Shown piece by piece: positions 16,884 to 26,454 of a DNA stretch of 64,000 nucleotides. The notes beneath the pieces are model-generated. The model was not told the origin of the DNA, searched no databases, and saw nothing but the letters and a program-made list of their open reading frames with translations. The stretch is from positions 124,001 through 188,000 of the forward strand of contig JADJWY010000001.1 of assembly GCA_016716085.1 (NCBI GenBank). Direction: 5' to 3'. Both the position numbers and the translations under genes were made by a program. Source of the DNA: Hahellaceae bacterium. GTDB lineage: Bacteria; Pseudomonadota; Gammaproteobacteria; Pseudomonadales; Oleiphilaceae. Position 1 is the first letter of the stretch. Every line of letters starts with the position of its first letter.

Positions 16884-18191
16884 TCACTCCCGATCCTTCC
16901 CAATGGCCTCTCTCAGCAACTCATCCCGTCCCAGGTCATCCATCACGGAGAGGAGATTGAGGCCATAGGCTGAACTGGGAAGCGAGCGTAAGATCGTCAG
17001 ATCTGCGTTTTCCTCCTGGCTCAAATCGATAATCTGTTTGGGCATGGGTTCTTTTTTGGCGTTGAGGCGCAGCATAATCGTGGGCTTGAGGCGGGACTGG
17101 TTGTTACTGATGACAATGCCGACCTCGCCCGTCGCCAGTTCAACTAGTCCACCCGGTGGATACAAGCCAACCAGCCGAATAAAGGCTTCGACCATCTCCT
17201 GATCAAAATGCGTCCCACGACAGCGGTACAATATACTCAGGGCGTCCATTGAAGGCATGGGATCTTTGTAGCAACGCTCGCTGGTCATGGCGTCGTAGGC
17301 ATCGACAATCGAGACCAATCGGGCAAATCGCGGAATCATGTCACCGGCCAGTTGACTCGGGTAGCCTTGGCCGCTCACCTGTTCGTGGTGATGTAAGGCG
17401 ACCTTGGGCACAATATCGGGCAAACCTTCTTTGGCAATCAGCAGGGCATGACCATGCTCGGTATGCGTTTTCATAACCTCCATTTCTTCGGGGGTCAGGC
17501 GTCCCGGCTTGTTGAGCACTTCATCCGGCACCTTCATCTTGCCCACATCGTGCAGCAGGGCACACAAGCCCAAGACATCCAATTCATGGCGTGGAACGTT
17601 CAACTCGCGTCCCAGTGAAACGCCCAGAATACAGACCCGCAACGAATGTTCGGCGGTGTAGGCATCCCGGTTCTTAATGCGTGTCAGCCAGAACAGAGCA
17701 CTGGGGTTGGCGACAATGCTTTCTACGCAGGCCGCCACCAGCGGTTTAACCGCCTCGATATCGATCGAGTCACTGCGCTGAACGTCTTCCAGCACCGTAA
17801 AGAAGTTGTGTCGCAGCTCGGTATAGACTTGGCGACTGCGTGGCAGCTCGGCCTCAAGACTTCGTTTGATCGGGTATTTCGAGGTTTTGTGCACATGCAC
17901 ATCCGACGTATCGTGACGAGTATCGTTCGGCAGAAGCCGCATGGCATCAACGTAGACGTGATGACAGACTTCTTTGAGGTATTCGATTTCTTCGACACGA
18001 CTGACATCCAGCCCCTGATAGAGAAATTTGGTCTCTTCCCAGGGACGATCGAGGCGCGTCACCCGCATCCCGATACGCAATTTATCGACCGGAATCATGA
18101 CTTCTTTCACACCAAAACGGCTGGCTTTCAGCTTTTCCTCGTCGGATTTGCCGCGCTTGCCTTTTTTGCCAAACGAAAACAGTTTCTTCAT
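16884..18191 (-). CDS. HD-GYP domain cyclic-di-GMP phosphodiesterase with DUF3391
   Basis: A 435-residue cytosolic protein that begins with a basic MKKLFSFGKKGKRGK segment. A DUF3391 domain follows (KEVMIPVDKLRIGMRVTRLD, then YLKEVCHHVYVD), then an HD-GYP domain. The HD pair is in LLHDVGKMKVPDEVLNKPG. HTEHGHALL and VALHHHEQVSGQGYP follow, with a serine where the canonical HHExxDGxGYP has aspartate. Such proteins hydrolyse cyclic di-GMP. The longer frame to 18485 is rejected because the extra 98 residues are unlike the family and overlap another gene. It is divergent from the broken HAD gene and probably part of the local cyclic-di-GMP network. Confidence 0.9.
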   Translation of the reverse strand: MKKLFSFGKKGKRGKSDEEKLKASRFGVKEVMIPVDKLRIGMRVTRLDRPWEETKFLYQGLDVSRVEEIEYLKEVCHHVYVDAMRLLPNDTRHDTSDVHVHKTSKYPIKRSLEAELPRSRQVYTELRHNFFTVLEDVQRSDSIDIEAVKPLVAACVESIVANPSALFWLTRIKNRDAYTAEHSLRVCILGVSLGRELNVPRHELDVLGLCALLHDVGKMKVPDEVLNKPGRLTPEEMEVMKTHTEHGHALLIAKEGLPDIVPKVALHHHEQVSGQGYPSQLAGDMIPRFARLVSIVDAYDAMTSERCYKDPMPSMDALSILYRCRGTHFDQEMVEAFIRLVGLYPPGGLVELATGEVGIVISNNQSRLKPTIMLRLNAKKEPMPKQIIDLSQEENADLTILRSLPSSAYGLNLLSVMDDLGRDELLREAIGKDRE

Positions 18192-18325
18192 GTCACCGGG
18201 CTTGCAGTGTCGATTAGCGGGTTCGAATCTATTCAGTGTAGACGAGAAATCGCGCCTGCAGGGGTTCGCTTCACAAGATGAGAACCCGTTATAATTCAGA
18301 AAGCCGCACGAAAGGGGGAGTGACA

Positions 18326-18989
18326 ATGATAAAGGGCCTCTGCATAGACGTTGCTGGCGTGCTGACGCAAGGGGATCAGGCCTTGCCCGGTGCGATTGAT
18401 TGATGCGGATGAGCTGATCACTGCACCGGATGCGATTTGTCAGCGTGTCAAAGATGAAAAACTTCACCCCTGGTATCTGGTTCACCCTGCCATACAGGGA
18501 CTCTTCCCTCCCTATCGGCCGGGCAGTCCCTTTGATACCATTGTGGTCTGTGATGCGGGCGACGGGTTTGGTTATGCCGCCCTAAATCAGGCCTTCAGAC
18601 TTTTGCTGGAGGGTGCTCGGTTTCTTGCCATTGGCCGCAACCGTTATTTCCGGGACCCAACAGGGCTTCAACTGGACGCAGGCCCTTTCATCGAAGCGCT
18701 CCGCTATGCCTCAGGCAGGGAACCCGAGTGGATCGGCAAACCGGGTCCGGCACTTTTTCAGGCAGCCTCGCACGCGATGGATCTTCCCTTCGAAAATCTC
18801 TTGATGATCGGCGATGATGTCGGCGCCGATAATGCGGGCGCGCATGCCGTTGGCATGCCTTCCGTGCTGGTTCAAACCGGAAAATATCAGACCGGCGATG
18901 AGCACGCCTTACCGCCCGATGGGCGCCTGTCGAGGGATTTCAGGACCGTCGTGACGCAGTTACTAAGTGGATTGCCCGCCATCCCATAA
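18326..18989 (+). pseudogene. HAD-IIA-type hydrolase with internal deletion
   Basis: The first frame (ATG 18326 with an AAGGGGG site) reads KGLCIDVAGVLTQGDQALPGAID then stops at 18403. It is the first 25 residues of an HDHD2-like HAD hydrolase. A second frame continues from LIDADELITAPDAICQRV to the end, with VVCDAGDGFGYAALNQAFRLLL, AIGRNRYFRDPTGLQLDAGPF, and the C-terminal motif LLMIGDDVGADNAGA. About 25-30 residues, including the expected VTNTT motif, are missing between them, along with the reading frame. The junction lies in a small GATTGAT repeat, suggesting a slippage deletion. Probably a nonfunctional phosphatase. Confidence 0.82.
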
Positions 18990-19025
18990 AACTCAGGATA
19001 AAGCCCTTGCCAAAGGGTCGCATCC

Positions 19026-22022
19026 GTGCCACAGTCAGGAGAGGGTTTGAGACCCGAGCAGCTGCTTAGCCCAATATGGAGCGTTATGCGGACGTCATTG
19101 CGCATGATCATGGTGATAGGGGCTTACTGGCTGACTGGCTTAGGTGGTAATGGCTTGTCCGCCAGCGATCCTGGATCCTCCCTTTTCTGGTTACCCCCTG
19201 GGGTCGCCCTGGCCGCTTATTTACGTTGGGGTCTCACGGTACTGCCCGCCATTGCCGCAGGTGCCGTTCTGCTTGAGTTAACGCTGAAAGCCCCCCTGAC
19301 AACTGCCGCCTTAACGGGTGGCGGTGTTGCCCTGTCGATCTACAGTATCGGCTTACTGCTTTCCCTCTGGGGTTTTCACAAGGATTTCGCCCGCGCCCGT
19401 GACTGCCTGCTGCTACTTGCCGCTGCAACCATAGGGACGCTGATCTCGACAGGTGCCCGGGTGACGGGTGATCTTCTGTCGACCGATGCCCCGCTGCTTC
19501 CACCTGACCTATACCTCCGCTGGACCGGCGAAACGCTGGGAATATTGCTAGCCACCCCGTTTCTACTATCTCTGCGTCAAGCGACACCGCAGATCTTGCG
19601 AAATTACGGTATCAGTGCAGTCCTTTGGTTATTGACGGCAGTGCTTGTGGGGTTGCTGGTCTATCCCTTCAATCACTTTGGGCCTGCCGATGTATCTTTG
19701 CCACTTTCATTTCTCCCCTTCCCCGTCGCCATCTGGGGTGCGGTTCGCTTTGGATTACTGGGAGCCTCCAGTTCGGCACTTTGGTTTTCGGGCATCGCCA
19801 TCTGGAGCGCCAGCCAGGGCGTGGGGCCCTTTAGTCACCTCTCACTTGAAACGACTGACGCCCTCTTAATTGCAAGCTCTGTCACGCTGACAGTTTTTTC
19901 CCTGTTCACAACCTCGGTGCATGGCGAACTGCAACGCAATGCGACGGACCTCAGCGAAAGCGCCAACCGCTATCGACAAATGTTTGAAGCCAATCCGCAC
20001 CCTATGTGGGTTTACGACATAGACTCGCTTCAATTTCTGGCGGTCAATGATTCCGCGATTCGTCACTATGGCTACAGTCGGGACGAATTTCTGGATTTGA
20101 CCATCAAAGATATTCGATCTGCGGAAGAAGTCCCGGCCCTGCTGAATATGTTGGCTGACGGCGAAGGACTCAGCGCGACAAACCGATTCTGGCGGCATCG
20201 TATCAAATCGGGCGAGATACGGCTGGTCGAGGCGTCTTCCCATGCGTTGATGTTTGATGGGCACAAGGCACGCGTGGTACTGGTAACCGATGTCACCGAA
20301 CGCATGCATGGGGAGAATCGTCTGCGCCACAATGAGATGCTGCTCAAGGAAGCCCAGCACATCGCGCAGTTGGGCAGCTGGGAGTTGCAGTTAGGCAACG
20401 GCCAGTTTGATCTGTCAGAGGAGTTTCTGCAGATTTGCCAGCAAACGGGCGCATCCTTCATGCGTTTTCCCGAGGACTTTCTGGCCCGACTCCACCCCGA
20501 AGACCGCCCGATTATGGCCGCGTTTTTTCAGGCGGCCCAGAGTGGCAGCTCATTTGATCAGGAGTGTCGCCTGGCCCTTTCGGATGGGCAATTTCTCTGG
20601 ATTAACGTTAGGGGAACCGGACATGACGCGCGAGCGGGCGCGCCCACGCGTCTGGTCGGGACCATTCAGGATATTTCGGTACGTAAGGCGACGGAATCCC
20701 AGATACACAGGCTAGCCTTTTTTGACTCCCTGACCCAGTTACCCAACCGGCGCCTCTTGATTGACCGCCTCATCCAGACACAAGCCAGCAGCTCCCGCAC
20801 CCAACATTTCGGAAGCCTGCTGTTTATCGACCTGGATCATTTTAAAACCCTCAACGACACCCGTGGACACGATGTCGGCGACGAGCTGTTGATTCAGGTC
20901 GCACGGCGTATTCAGAGCTGTATCCGTGAAAGCGACACCGCAGCGCGATTAGGGGGGGATGAATTTGTCGTCATGCTGACAAAATTAGGCTGTGACCGCC
21001 TGGCAGCCATACGTCATACCGATACGGTTGCTGAAAAAATCCGCGAGGATATCGGCCAGATCTACCGACTGAATGACGGTGAATTCCATACCACGCCGAG
21101 TATCGGCATTCGTTTATTTCGGGGACACGAGCAAAGTATCGAGGATCTGCTCAAGCACGCGGATGTGGCCATGTACGAGGCCAAGTCCGCAGGACGCAAC
21201 ACGATTCGCTTTTATGATCCAGAAATGCAGATGGCGCTGGAACGACGTCTGGCGCTGGACGCTCAGCTCCGACGCGCCGTCCCCGGCAATGAGCTGGTCA
21301 GCTATTATCAGGCGCAGACCGACCGTCATGGCCGTATCTTCGGTGCTGAGTTGCTGTTGCGCTGGAACCATCCCCACCGCGGGCTGATTCTGCCGGATCA
21401 GTTTATTCCCCGCGCGGAAGAAAGCGGACTGATTGTCACCATCGGCAATCGGGTATTGGAGGCCGCCTGCCAGCAACTGGCTAACTGGAAAGACAATCCC
21501 CTGAGTGAACATCTGGTTTTGGCCGTGAATGTCAGTGCCCGTCAGTTCTATCAGCCCGACTTCGTCGATCGCCTGAATGGAATGCTTCGGGACAGCCATG
21601 CGCCACCCAATCGCCTCAAGCTTGAGCTGACCGAAAGCATGCTGCTGGATAATGTCGAGGATACCGTCAGAAAGATGCAAGCGCTGAGTCAATTAGGCGT
21701 CAGCTTCTCCATGGATGACTTCGGCACAGGACACTCTTCCCTCACGTATATCAAACGCCTGCCGTTAGGTCAGATTAAGATCGACCGCAGCTTTGTTCGC
21801 GACATTACTCACGACCCTAACGACGCGGTTATCGTGCGAACGATTATTGCCATGGCGCGCGCGCTGGGCCTGCATGTGATCGCCGAAGGTGTCGAGACGC
21901 GGAGTCAGCTCAGCTTCCTCCGCGCACAGGGCTGCGAAGCGTTTCAGGGCTATCTGTTAGGCAAACCCATGCCGGTGGACGAATTTGAAAACTCCTTCCG
22001 CAAACCCGCGGAAATCATTTAA
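19026..22022 (+). CDS. membrane MASE1-PAS-PAS-GGDEF-EAL cyclic-di-GMP enzyme
   Basis: A 998-residue signalling protein. Residues about 25-300 form a MASE1-type membrane sensor with eight or so hydrophobic segments. Two PAS/PAC domains follow (NRYRQMFEANPHPMWVYDID near 315, and a second near 440). The GGDEF domain is intact (RLGGDEFVVML) with RESD as an inhibitory site five residues before. The EAL domain is also intact: ELLLRW, NVSARQF, LELTES, DDFGTGHSSL and KIDRSFV are all present. It can therefore be bifunctional. The start is a GTG at 19026; an ATG at 19086 is an alternative with a weak GGAG site. The SRPBCC gene follows closely. Confidence 0.92.
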   Translation: MPQSGEGLRPEQLLSPIWSVMRTSLRMIMVIGAYWLTGLGGNGLSASDPGSSLFWLPPGVALAAYLRWGLTVLPAIAAGAVLLELTLKAPLTTAALTGGGVALSIYSIGLLLSLWGFHKDFARARDCLLLLAAATIGTLISTGARVTGDLLSTDAPLLPPDLYLRWTGETLGILLATPFLLSLRQATPQILRNYGISAVLWLLTAVLVGLLVYPFNHFGPADVSLPLSFLPFPVAIWGAVRFGLLGASSSALWFSGIAIWSASQGVGPFSHLSLETTDALLIASSVTLTVFSLFTTSVHGELQRNATDLSESANRYRQMFEANPHPMWVYDIDSLQFLAVNDSAIRHYGYSRDEFLDLTIKDIRSAEEVPALLNMLADGEGLSATNRFWRHRIKSGEIRLVEASSHALMFDGHKARVVLVTDVTERMHGENRLRHNEMLLKEAQHIAQLGSWELQLGNGQFDLSEEFLQICQQTGASFMRFPEDFLARLHPEDRPIMAAFFQAAQSGSSFDQECRLALSDGQFLWINVRGTGHDARAGAPTRLVGTIQDISVRKATESQIHRLAFFDSLTQLPNRRLLIDRLIQTQASSSRTQHFGSLLFIDLDHFKTLNDTRGHDVGDELLIQVARRIQSCIRESDTAARLGGDEFVVMLTKLGCDRLAAIRHTDTVAEKIREDIGQIYRLNDGEFHTTPSIGIRLFRGHEQSIEDLLKHADVAMYEAKSAGRNTIRFYDPEMQMALERRLALDAQLRRAVPGNELVSYYQAQTDRHGRIFGAELLLRWNHPHRGLILPDQFIPRAEESGLIVTIGNRVLEAACQQLANWKDNPLSEHLVLAVNVSARQFYQPDFVDRLNGMLRDSHAPPNRLKLELTESMLLDNVEDTVRKMQALSQLGVSFSMDDFGTGHSSLTYIKRLPLGQIKIDRSFVRDITHDPNDAVIVRTIIAMARALGLHVIAEGVETRSQLSFLRAQGCEAFQGYLLGKPMPVDEFENSFRKPAEII

Positions 22023-22031
22023 GGGCCGATT

Positions 22032-22466
22032 ATGCCAACCATTATTATGCAACAACACTTCAACGCCCCCCCTGAAACCGTTTTCGATACGCTCTGCGAC
22101 CATGCCAAATTCGGCCAGTTGACGGGCGCCAACATCACGCGAATTAAGGATGGGCAAGCGCCTTATGCCAACGGACTGGGTTCCGTTCGACGCATTAATC
22201 TGTTCCCTCTGCCCTCGTTTGATGAAACGGTGGTGATGTACGAGCCGGGCAAACGCATGGAATACATCATTTCCCGTGGCAGCCCTTTGAAGGATCATCG
22301 GGGCGTCATGCGATTTGAGTCTGAAAACGGTGGAACGCGCCTGGATTACAGCATTACGTTTGAACCGCGATTAAATGTGCCTTTTGCTGGCAAGTTGTTG
22401 AAAAGCGTCATCGAATACCCCATTCGCAAGGGCCTGGAGAGGCTCGCCAGGCGCTATCAAAAATAG
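22032..22466 (+). CDS. SRPBCC-family protein
   Basis: A 144-residue protein with the START-like SRPBCC fold, a hydrophobic-ligand cavity used by polyketide cyclases, lipid carriers and many uncharacterised proteins. The N-terminal strand MQQHFNAPPETVFDTLCDHAKFGQL and the late TRLDYSITFEPRLNVPFAG with a C-terminal helix follow the family layout. It starts nine bases after the GGDEF-EAL gene and is probably co-transcribed. Ligand unknown. Confidence 0.85.
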   Translation: MPTIIMQQHFNAPPETVFDTLCDHAKFGQLTGANITRIKDGQAPYANGLGSVRRINLFPLPSFDETVVMYEPGKRMEYIISRGSPLKDHRGVMRFESENGGTRLDYSITFEPRLNVPFAGKLLKSVIEYPIRKGLERLARRYQK

Positions 22467-22615
22467 TGCAGCCGTCACGCCAAATTTGAGACATTGATCA
22501 CGCACCTGTTCGGGTTACACGATGTTACAATTCACCTGCGCAATGGGTCGTCCGCCGCAGTAATGCCGACCTTGCGCGTTAAGGATTAACCTAAGACCCC
22601 TACAAGGAACATGCT

Positions 22616-23125
22616 ATGTCTCAAATTACTCTGGGCTCCAGCCTACCCACCGTTGAAGTCAGCAATAAAGGCGAAATTCTGCTGGAAGGCGGTAAAACCA
22701 CTCACGGCAACTGGAGCACAGCTCAACTGCCTGGCAAAGTTCGCGTGGTATTCCACCTGGCTGGCCGTTCTTCTGCCAAAGAAATCAACGAAGACCTGGT
22801 CAACGCACTGAAAGCTGCTGAACTGCCCCAGGACACTTATCAGACCACCACGATCGTCAATACCGACGACGCTGTGTTTGGTACAGGCGCCATCGTTGCA
22901 ATGATGGTTGAAAATGGCAAGAAAGAATTCCCCTGGTCCAGCGTTGTGGTTGATGCCAAAGGCACCGTTCTGAAGGCGTGGGGCCTGAAGAAAGAAGGTT
23001 CAGCCGTTGCTGTACTGAACAAGCAGGGCCAGGTTCTGTTCACCAAAGACGGACAGCTGTCTGCGGACGAAGTTGCCTCTGTTGTGCACATGGTTGAAGC
23101 TGAGCTGGCTGGCGCGACTGCCTGA
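22616..23125 (+). CDS. YtfJ-family thioredoxin-like protein lacking a signal peptide
   Basis: A 169-residue protein closely related in pattern to E. coli YtfJ, a periplasmic protein of unknown role with a thioredoxin-like fold. Shared segments include LPGKVRVVFHLAGRSSAKEINEDLV, ELPQDTYQTTTIVNTDDAVFGTG and FPWSSVVVDAKG. The E. coli protein begins with a signal peptide, whereas this one starts directly at MSQITLGSSLPTVEV, so it should stay in the cytoplasm. An AAGGAAC ribosome site lies before the ATG. A TACAAT -10-like element is at 22526-22531, with no clear -35. It is followed by a palindrome shared with the convergent slt gene. Confidence 0.88.
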   Translation: MSQITLGSSLPTVEVSNKGEILLEGGKTTHGNWSTAQLPGKVRVVFHLAGRSSAKEINEDLVNALKAAELPQDTYQTTTIVNTDDAVFGTGAIVAMMVENGKKEFPWSSVVVDAKGTVLKAWGLKKEGSAVAVLNKQGQVLFTKDGQLSADEVASVVHMVEAELAGATA

Positions 23126-23141
23126 TTCACCCTAGGGTGAA
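23126..23141. terminator. 16-base perfect palindrome between convergent ytfJ and slt
   Basis: TTCACCCTAGGGTGAA is self-complementary throughout and fills the six-base gap between the two convergent stop codons, including the slt stop. There is no T-run on either side, so it may act as a bidirectional 3-prime-end hairpin rather than a classic terminator. Confidence 0.45.
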
Positions 23142-25087
23142 GCCACTCTCTGGTCGGCCAGCCGGTCGACCAGAAAATCAAAGACGTCCGACGAACGGTT
23201 AAGCTGACGGGCATAAACCAGACTGTACGCCATGACATTCTTCACATAATGCTGGGTTTCCCGGTAGGGAATCGATTCCACCCATAGATCCACAGGCATC
23301 CCTTCAAACTGCCGTTTCCAGCGATTCACACTGCCCTGCCCGGCGTTGTAGGCGGCAGTTGCATAGATAAAATTACCATCATTTTTATTGATCAGCTCTC
23401 CCAGATGGGCGACGCCCAGGCGAATATTGACCGTGGGAGTCAGCAGATCATTCTGATGCCGGTAATACAGTTTGTATCGCTTGGCTGTCATTTTGGCGGT
23501 TGCGGGCATGAGTTGCATCAGGCCCATGGCACCCGCGGGTGATTTGGCATGACGGATAAACGCGCTTTCCTGTCGGGTGATCGCAAAGGCCCAGCTGGGG
23601 TCAATACTGCGACGACGGGCCTCCTGATTGAACGTATCCTGGTAGAGTACCGGAAAGCGGTATTCCCAGGCACCTTCCATACGCAGGCGTCCCAAAGACC
23701 AAATCACCAGATCGTTCCAGTCCCACTCGTCAGCAATCACGACGGCTGATTTTACCCCATCCTGGTCCAGCGTCCGCGTTACGGCGTACCATTCACGGCG
23801 TGCACGGTTGTCATCTTTTAAACGGCGCCATTCTGCCGCTCTCACCATTCCGGGCTTTTCACGGACGGAGGCCAGGGTAGACTCCGACCATACCATTCTG
23901 GGGGGCTGTAAGGTTTCCAGGGCGCCATTCTGGGCGCGGGCCAGGAATCCATAATAGTTATAATTCGCTTGTAAGGGACGCCAGAAGGTTGTCGCACCCG
24001 CCACATTCCCCTGAAGCTCAGCACTGCGCCCCATCAGGTAGCGCCAGCGCGGTTCCTGCGCCTGCTCAACCGTCAGCAAACTCATCCATCGGTCCGCACC
24101 CTCATAATCGCGCCGACGCAGTGCATCCATGACCCGCCAGCTAGTGACGCGCTCGTCGACCCATTCAGCCGGCATGTCATCCAGGTAACGGGCGGCCCTG
24201 GCGGACCCCGAGGTGGCCAGCGCCAGCGCCAGCGTCTGATAACTACGGTGACGTAAACGATCGGGATAACCGGGGTAATGCTGCAAGCGATCAAACGTAT
24301 CTGCCGCTCGTTCCGGGTCGCGCCAGGCCAGACGATCCAGACCATAGGAACGTACCACCCAGTCTTTGTAGGCCTCCCCCTGCCATCGTTGACTGTTAGT
24401 GACGGCCTCGGGGTCTTTATCGTAGAGTTCCCAGGCCGCAAGAAGCGCCTTGTCACTGGCCGGAATAAGCCGTCGGGTCACCGTTTTCACGGCCGCATTC
24501 TTGGCGCGCCAGGCGCCATCCAGCCGGCTCCAGTGGTCATCCACGCCATGCCCTTTTTGCGGCCAGTAATCATTTTTCCAGGCCAGCTCCACCACGAGAC
24601 ACTCATCCGGGATGGTCTTGCCTGAGGTCCACCAGTCCTGAAACTGCTCCAACACGGCCTGCTGCTGAGCGGCATCACGCAAAGCAAACCGCATCCAGTG
24701 ACATTTCATGACGTCATTGTCCCGATCGACATAGCTCTCCATGAATGCCTGGGCACGGTTATTTTTCGCCATGCGCTCCAGCCAGACCTGACGAACCCGC
24801 TCAGCGAAGGGTGCGCCGGCATGCTGCCTGATAAATTCGGGGATACGCGCTTCGTGGCGAGCAGGATTACTCGCATAGACGCTGGCTTGTAGGTAGGGGA
24901 ACAAAGGATAGCTTTGCAGCTCTTCCTCGTAGCTGTCCAACAGCTGAGGCTTTTTCTCGATCTGCTTAAAGACACTCTGAAAAAGATTACGCTGCTGCTC
25001 AAGCGTCAGCGTTCGTGCCGCCACATTCAGGTGGACACTGAGTAACACACACACGGAAATAATGAGACGATACATGGGGAGCGGCAC
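23132..25087 (-). CDS. slt: soluble lytic murein transglycosylase
   Basis: A 651-residue periplasmic enzyme that cleaves peptidoglycan glycan strands with formation of anhydromuramic ends. A signal peptide (MYRLIISVCVLLSVHLNVAA) is followed by a long alpha-helical U-shaped superhelix region, a linker, and the C-terminal SLT domain. The catalytic glutamate is Glu507 in AFAITRQESAF, with SPAGAMGLMQLMPATAK and YATAAYNAGQGSVNRW beyond it. Size and order match Slt70. The start may be the ATG four codons in (25075). Its anhydro-muropeptide products are the substrates of AmpD, encoded about 18 kb away in this window. Confidence 0.94.
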   Translation of the reverse strand: MPLPMYRLIISVCVLLSVHLNVAARTLTLEQQRNLFQSVFKQIEKKPQLLDSYEEELQSYPLFPYLQASVYASNPARHEARIPEFIRQHAGAPFAERVRQVWLERMAKNNRAQAFMESYVDRDNDVMKCHWMRFALRDAAQQQAVLEQFQDWWTSGKTIPDECLVVELAWKNDYWPQKGHGVDDHWSRLDGAWRAKNAAVKTVTRRLIPASDKALLAAWELYDKDPEAVTNSQRWQGEAYKDWVVRSYGLDRLAWRDPERAADTFDRLQHYPGYPDRLRHRSYQTLALALATSGSARAARYLDDMPAEWVDERVTSWRVMDALRRRDYEGADRWMSLLTVEQAQEPRWRYLMGRSAELQGNVAGATTFWRPLQANYNYYGFLARAQNGALETLQPPRMVWSESTLASVREKPGMVRAAEWRRLKDDNRARREWYAVTRTLDQDGVKSAVVIADEWDWNDLVIWSLGRLRMEGAWEYRFPVLYQDTFNQEARRRSIDPSWAFAITRQESAFIRHAKSPAGAMGLMQLMPATAKMTAKRYKLYYRHQNDLLTPTVNIRLGVAHLGELINKNDGNFIYATAAYNAGQGSVNRWKRQFEGMPVDLWVESIPYRETQHYVKNVMAYSLVYARQLNRSSDVFDFLVDRLADQRVASP

Positions 25088-25160
25088 ACTGCTATTGCGA
25101 GTCGACCATACCCCTCAGTCTGGCACAGGACAGGCTATTTTCCAGCCAATTGACAAAATT

Positions 25161-26447
25161 TTACACAGCAGCCTCTGTACACACTGCCCGCATACTGTCG
25201 ATCAGATGCCGTAGTTGCTCGGGCTGAATCACATAAGGTGGCATGATGTAAAACAACTTACCAAAAGGACGAATCCACACCCCTCGCCCAATCAGTTTTT
25301 TCTGCACCTCTGCGACCCTCATCGGCTGGCGCATCTCAACCACGCCAATGCCCCCCAGCACGCGGGTGTCCGCCACGCTGTCAATCTCAGCCAAAGGCAA
25401 CAACAGATTGCGCATCATGGCTTCCATCGCCTGAATCTGCTCCGGCCAACGTCCCTCGCTGAGCAATTCCAGCGAGGCGGTAGCCACCTGGCAGGCCAGT
25501 GGGTTGGCCATAAACGTCGGGCCATGCATGAAAACGCCGGCCTCACTGCGACACACGGTTTCAGCGACGGCACGCGTGCACAGGGTGGCCGCGAGCGTCA
25601 TGTAGCCCCCGGTGAGGGCTTTACCCACGGTCAGAATATCCGGGATGACTTGCGCGTGCTGCATCGCAAACAAGCGCCCGGTGCGACCAAACCCTGTGGC
25701 GATTTCGTCAAAAATCAACAGCAAGTCCAACTCATCGCAGAGTGAACGCAGATGGGCAAGATAGGCCGGATTATAAATCCGCATGCCACCCGCTCCCTGA
25801 ACCACCGGCTCAACGATGACCGCCGCGAGTTCATGCCGGTGCGCCGCCAATTGCTCGCGCCAGCGCGTTATCAAAGACAATTCAACAGGCATGTCATAGC
25901 CCAGCGGAGGCGCGTCCAGAAAAACATTAGACGGCAGAAAACCGGCAAACAGTCCGTGCATCCCGTTTTCAGGATCCGTTACCGACATCGCACCAAAGGT
26001 GTCACCGTGGTAACCGTAGCGGAAGGCTGCAAAGCGATAACGCCCTTTGACCCCGCGCCCCTGCCAGTACTGCAGGGCCTGTTTCAATGCCACCTCGACG
26101 GACACCGAACCCGAATCGGCGAGAAATACCGTCGTCAGCGGCTCCGGCGTCATCCTGACCAGCGCCTGCCCCAACCTCACAGCGGGCTCATGTGTAATGC
26201 CGCCAAACATGACATGGCTCATCTGTGCGACCTGATCGAACACCGCCTGATTCAGACGCGGATGGTTATAGCCATGAATCACACTCCACCAGGACGCCAT
26301 GCCATCAATCAAGGGGCGTCCGTCCTGCAGAAACAACTCGCATCCGGCGGCACGCGCCACCGGGTAACTGGGCAGAGGATTCAGGGCTGAGGTATAAGGG
26401 TGCCAGAGATGCTCACGATCAAAAGCCAGATCCTCAGGTGTCAACAT
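25161..26447 (-). CDS. bioA: adenosylmethionine-8-amino-7-oxononanoate aminotransferase
   Basis: A 428-residue class III PLP aminotransferase of biotin synthesis that converts KAPA to DAPA using S-adenosylmethionine as amino donor. Diagnostic stretches are HLWHPYTS near the N terminus, DGMASWWSVIHGYNHP, GYHGDTFGAMSV and IFDEIATGFGRTG. The PLP lysine is in TVGKALTGGY, and HGPTFMANPLACQ follows. The ATG at 26447 is preferred over the GTG-type frame start at 26498, because an AAGGAG site lies 12 bases upstream, inside the 3-prime end of astB. It follows astB by seven bases and so appears to be the last gene of the ast operon, away from other bio genes. Confidence 0.94.
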   Translation of the reverse strand: MLTPEDLAFDREHLWHPYTSALNPLPSYPVARAAGCELFLQDGRPLIDGMASWWSVIHGYNHPRLNQAVFDQVAQMSHVMFGGITHEPAVRLGQALVRMTPEPLTTVFLADSGSVSVEVALKQALQYWQGRGVKGRYRFAAFRYGYHGDTFGAMSVTDPENGMHGLFAGFLPSNVFLDAPPLGYDMPVELSLITRWREQLAAHRHELAAVIVEPVVQGAGGMRIYNPAYLAHLRSLCDELDLLLIFDEIATGFGRTGRLFAMQHAQVIPDILTVGKALTGGYMTLAATLCTRAVAETVCRSEAGVFMHGPTFMANPLACQVATASLELLSEGRWPEQIQAMEAMMRNLLLPLAEIDSVADTRVLGGIGVVEMRQPMRVAEVQKKLIGRGVWIRPFGKLFYIMPPYVIQPEQLRHLIDSMRAVCTEAAV

Positions 26448-26454
26448 GGTGGGG

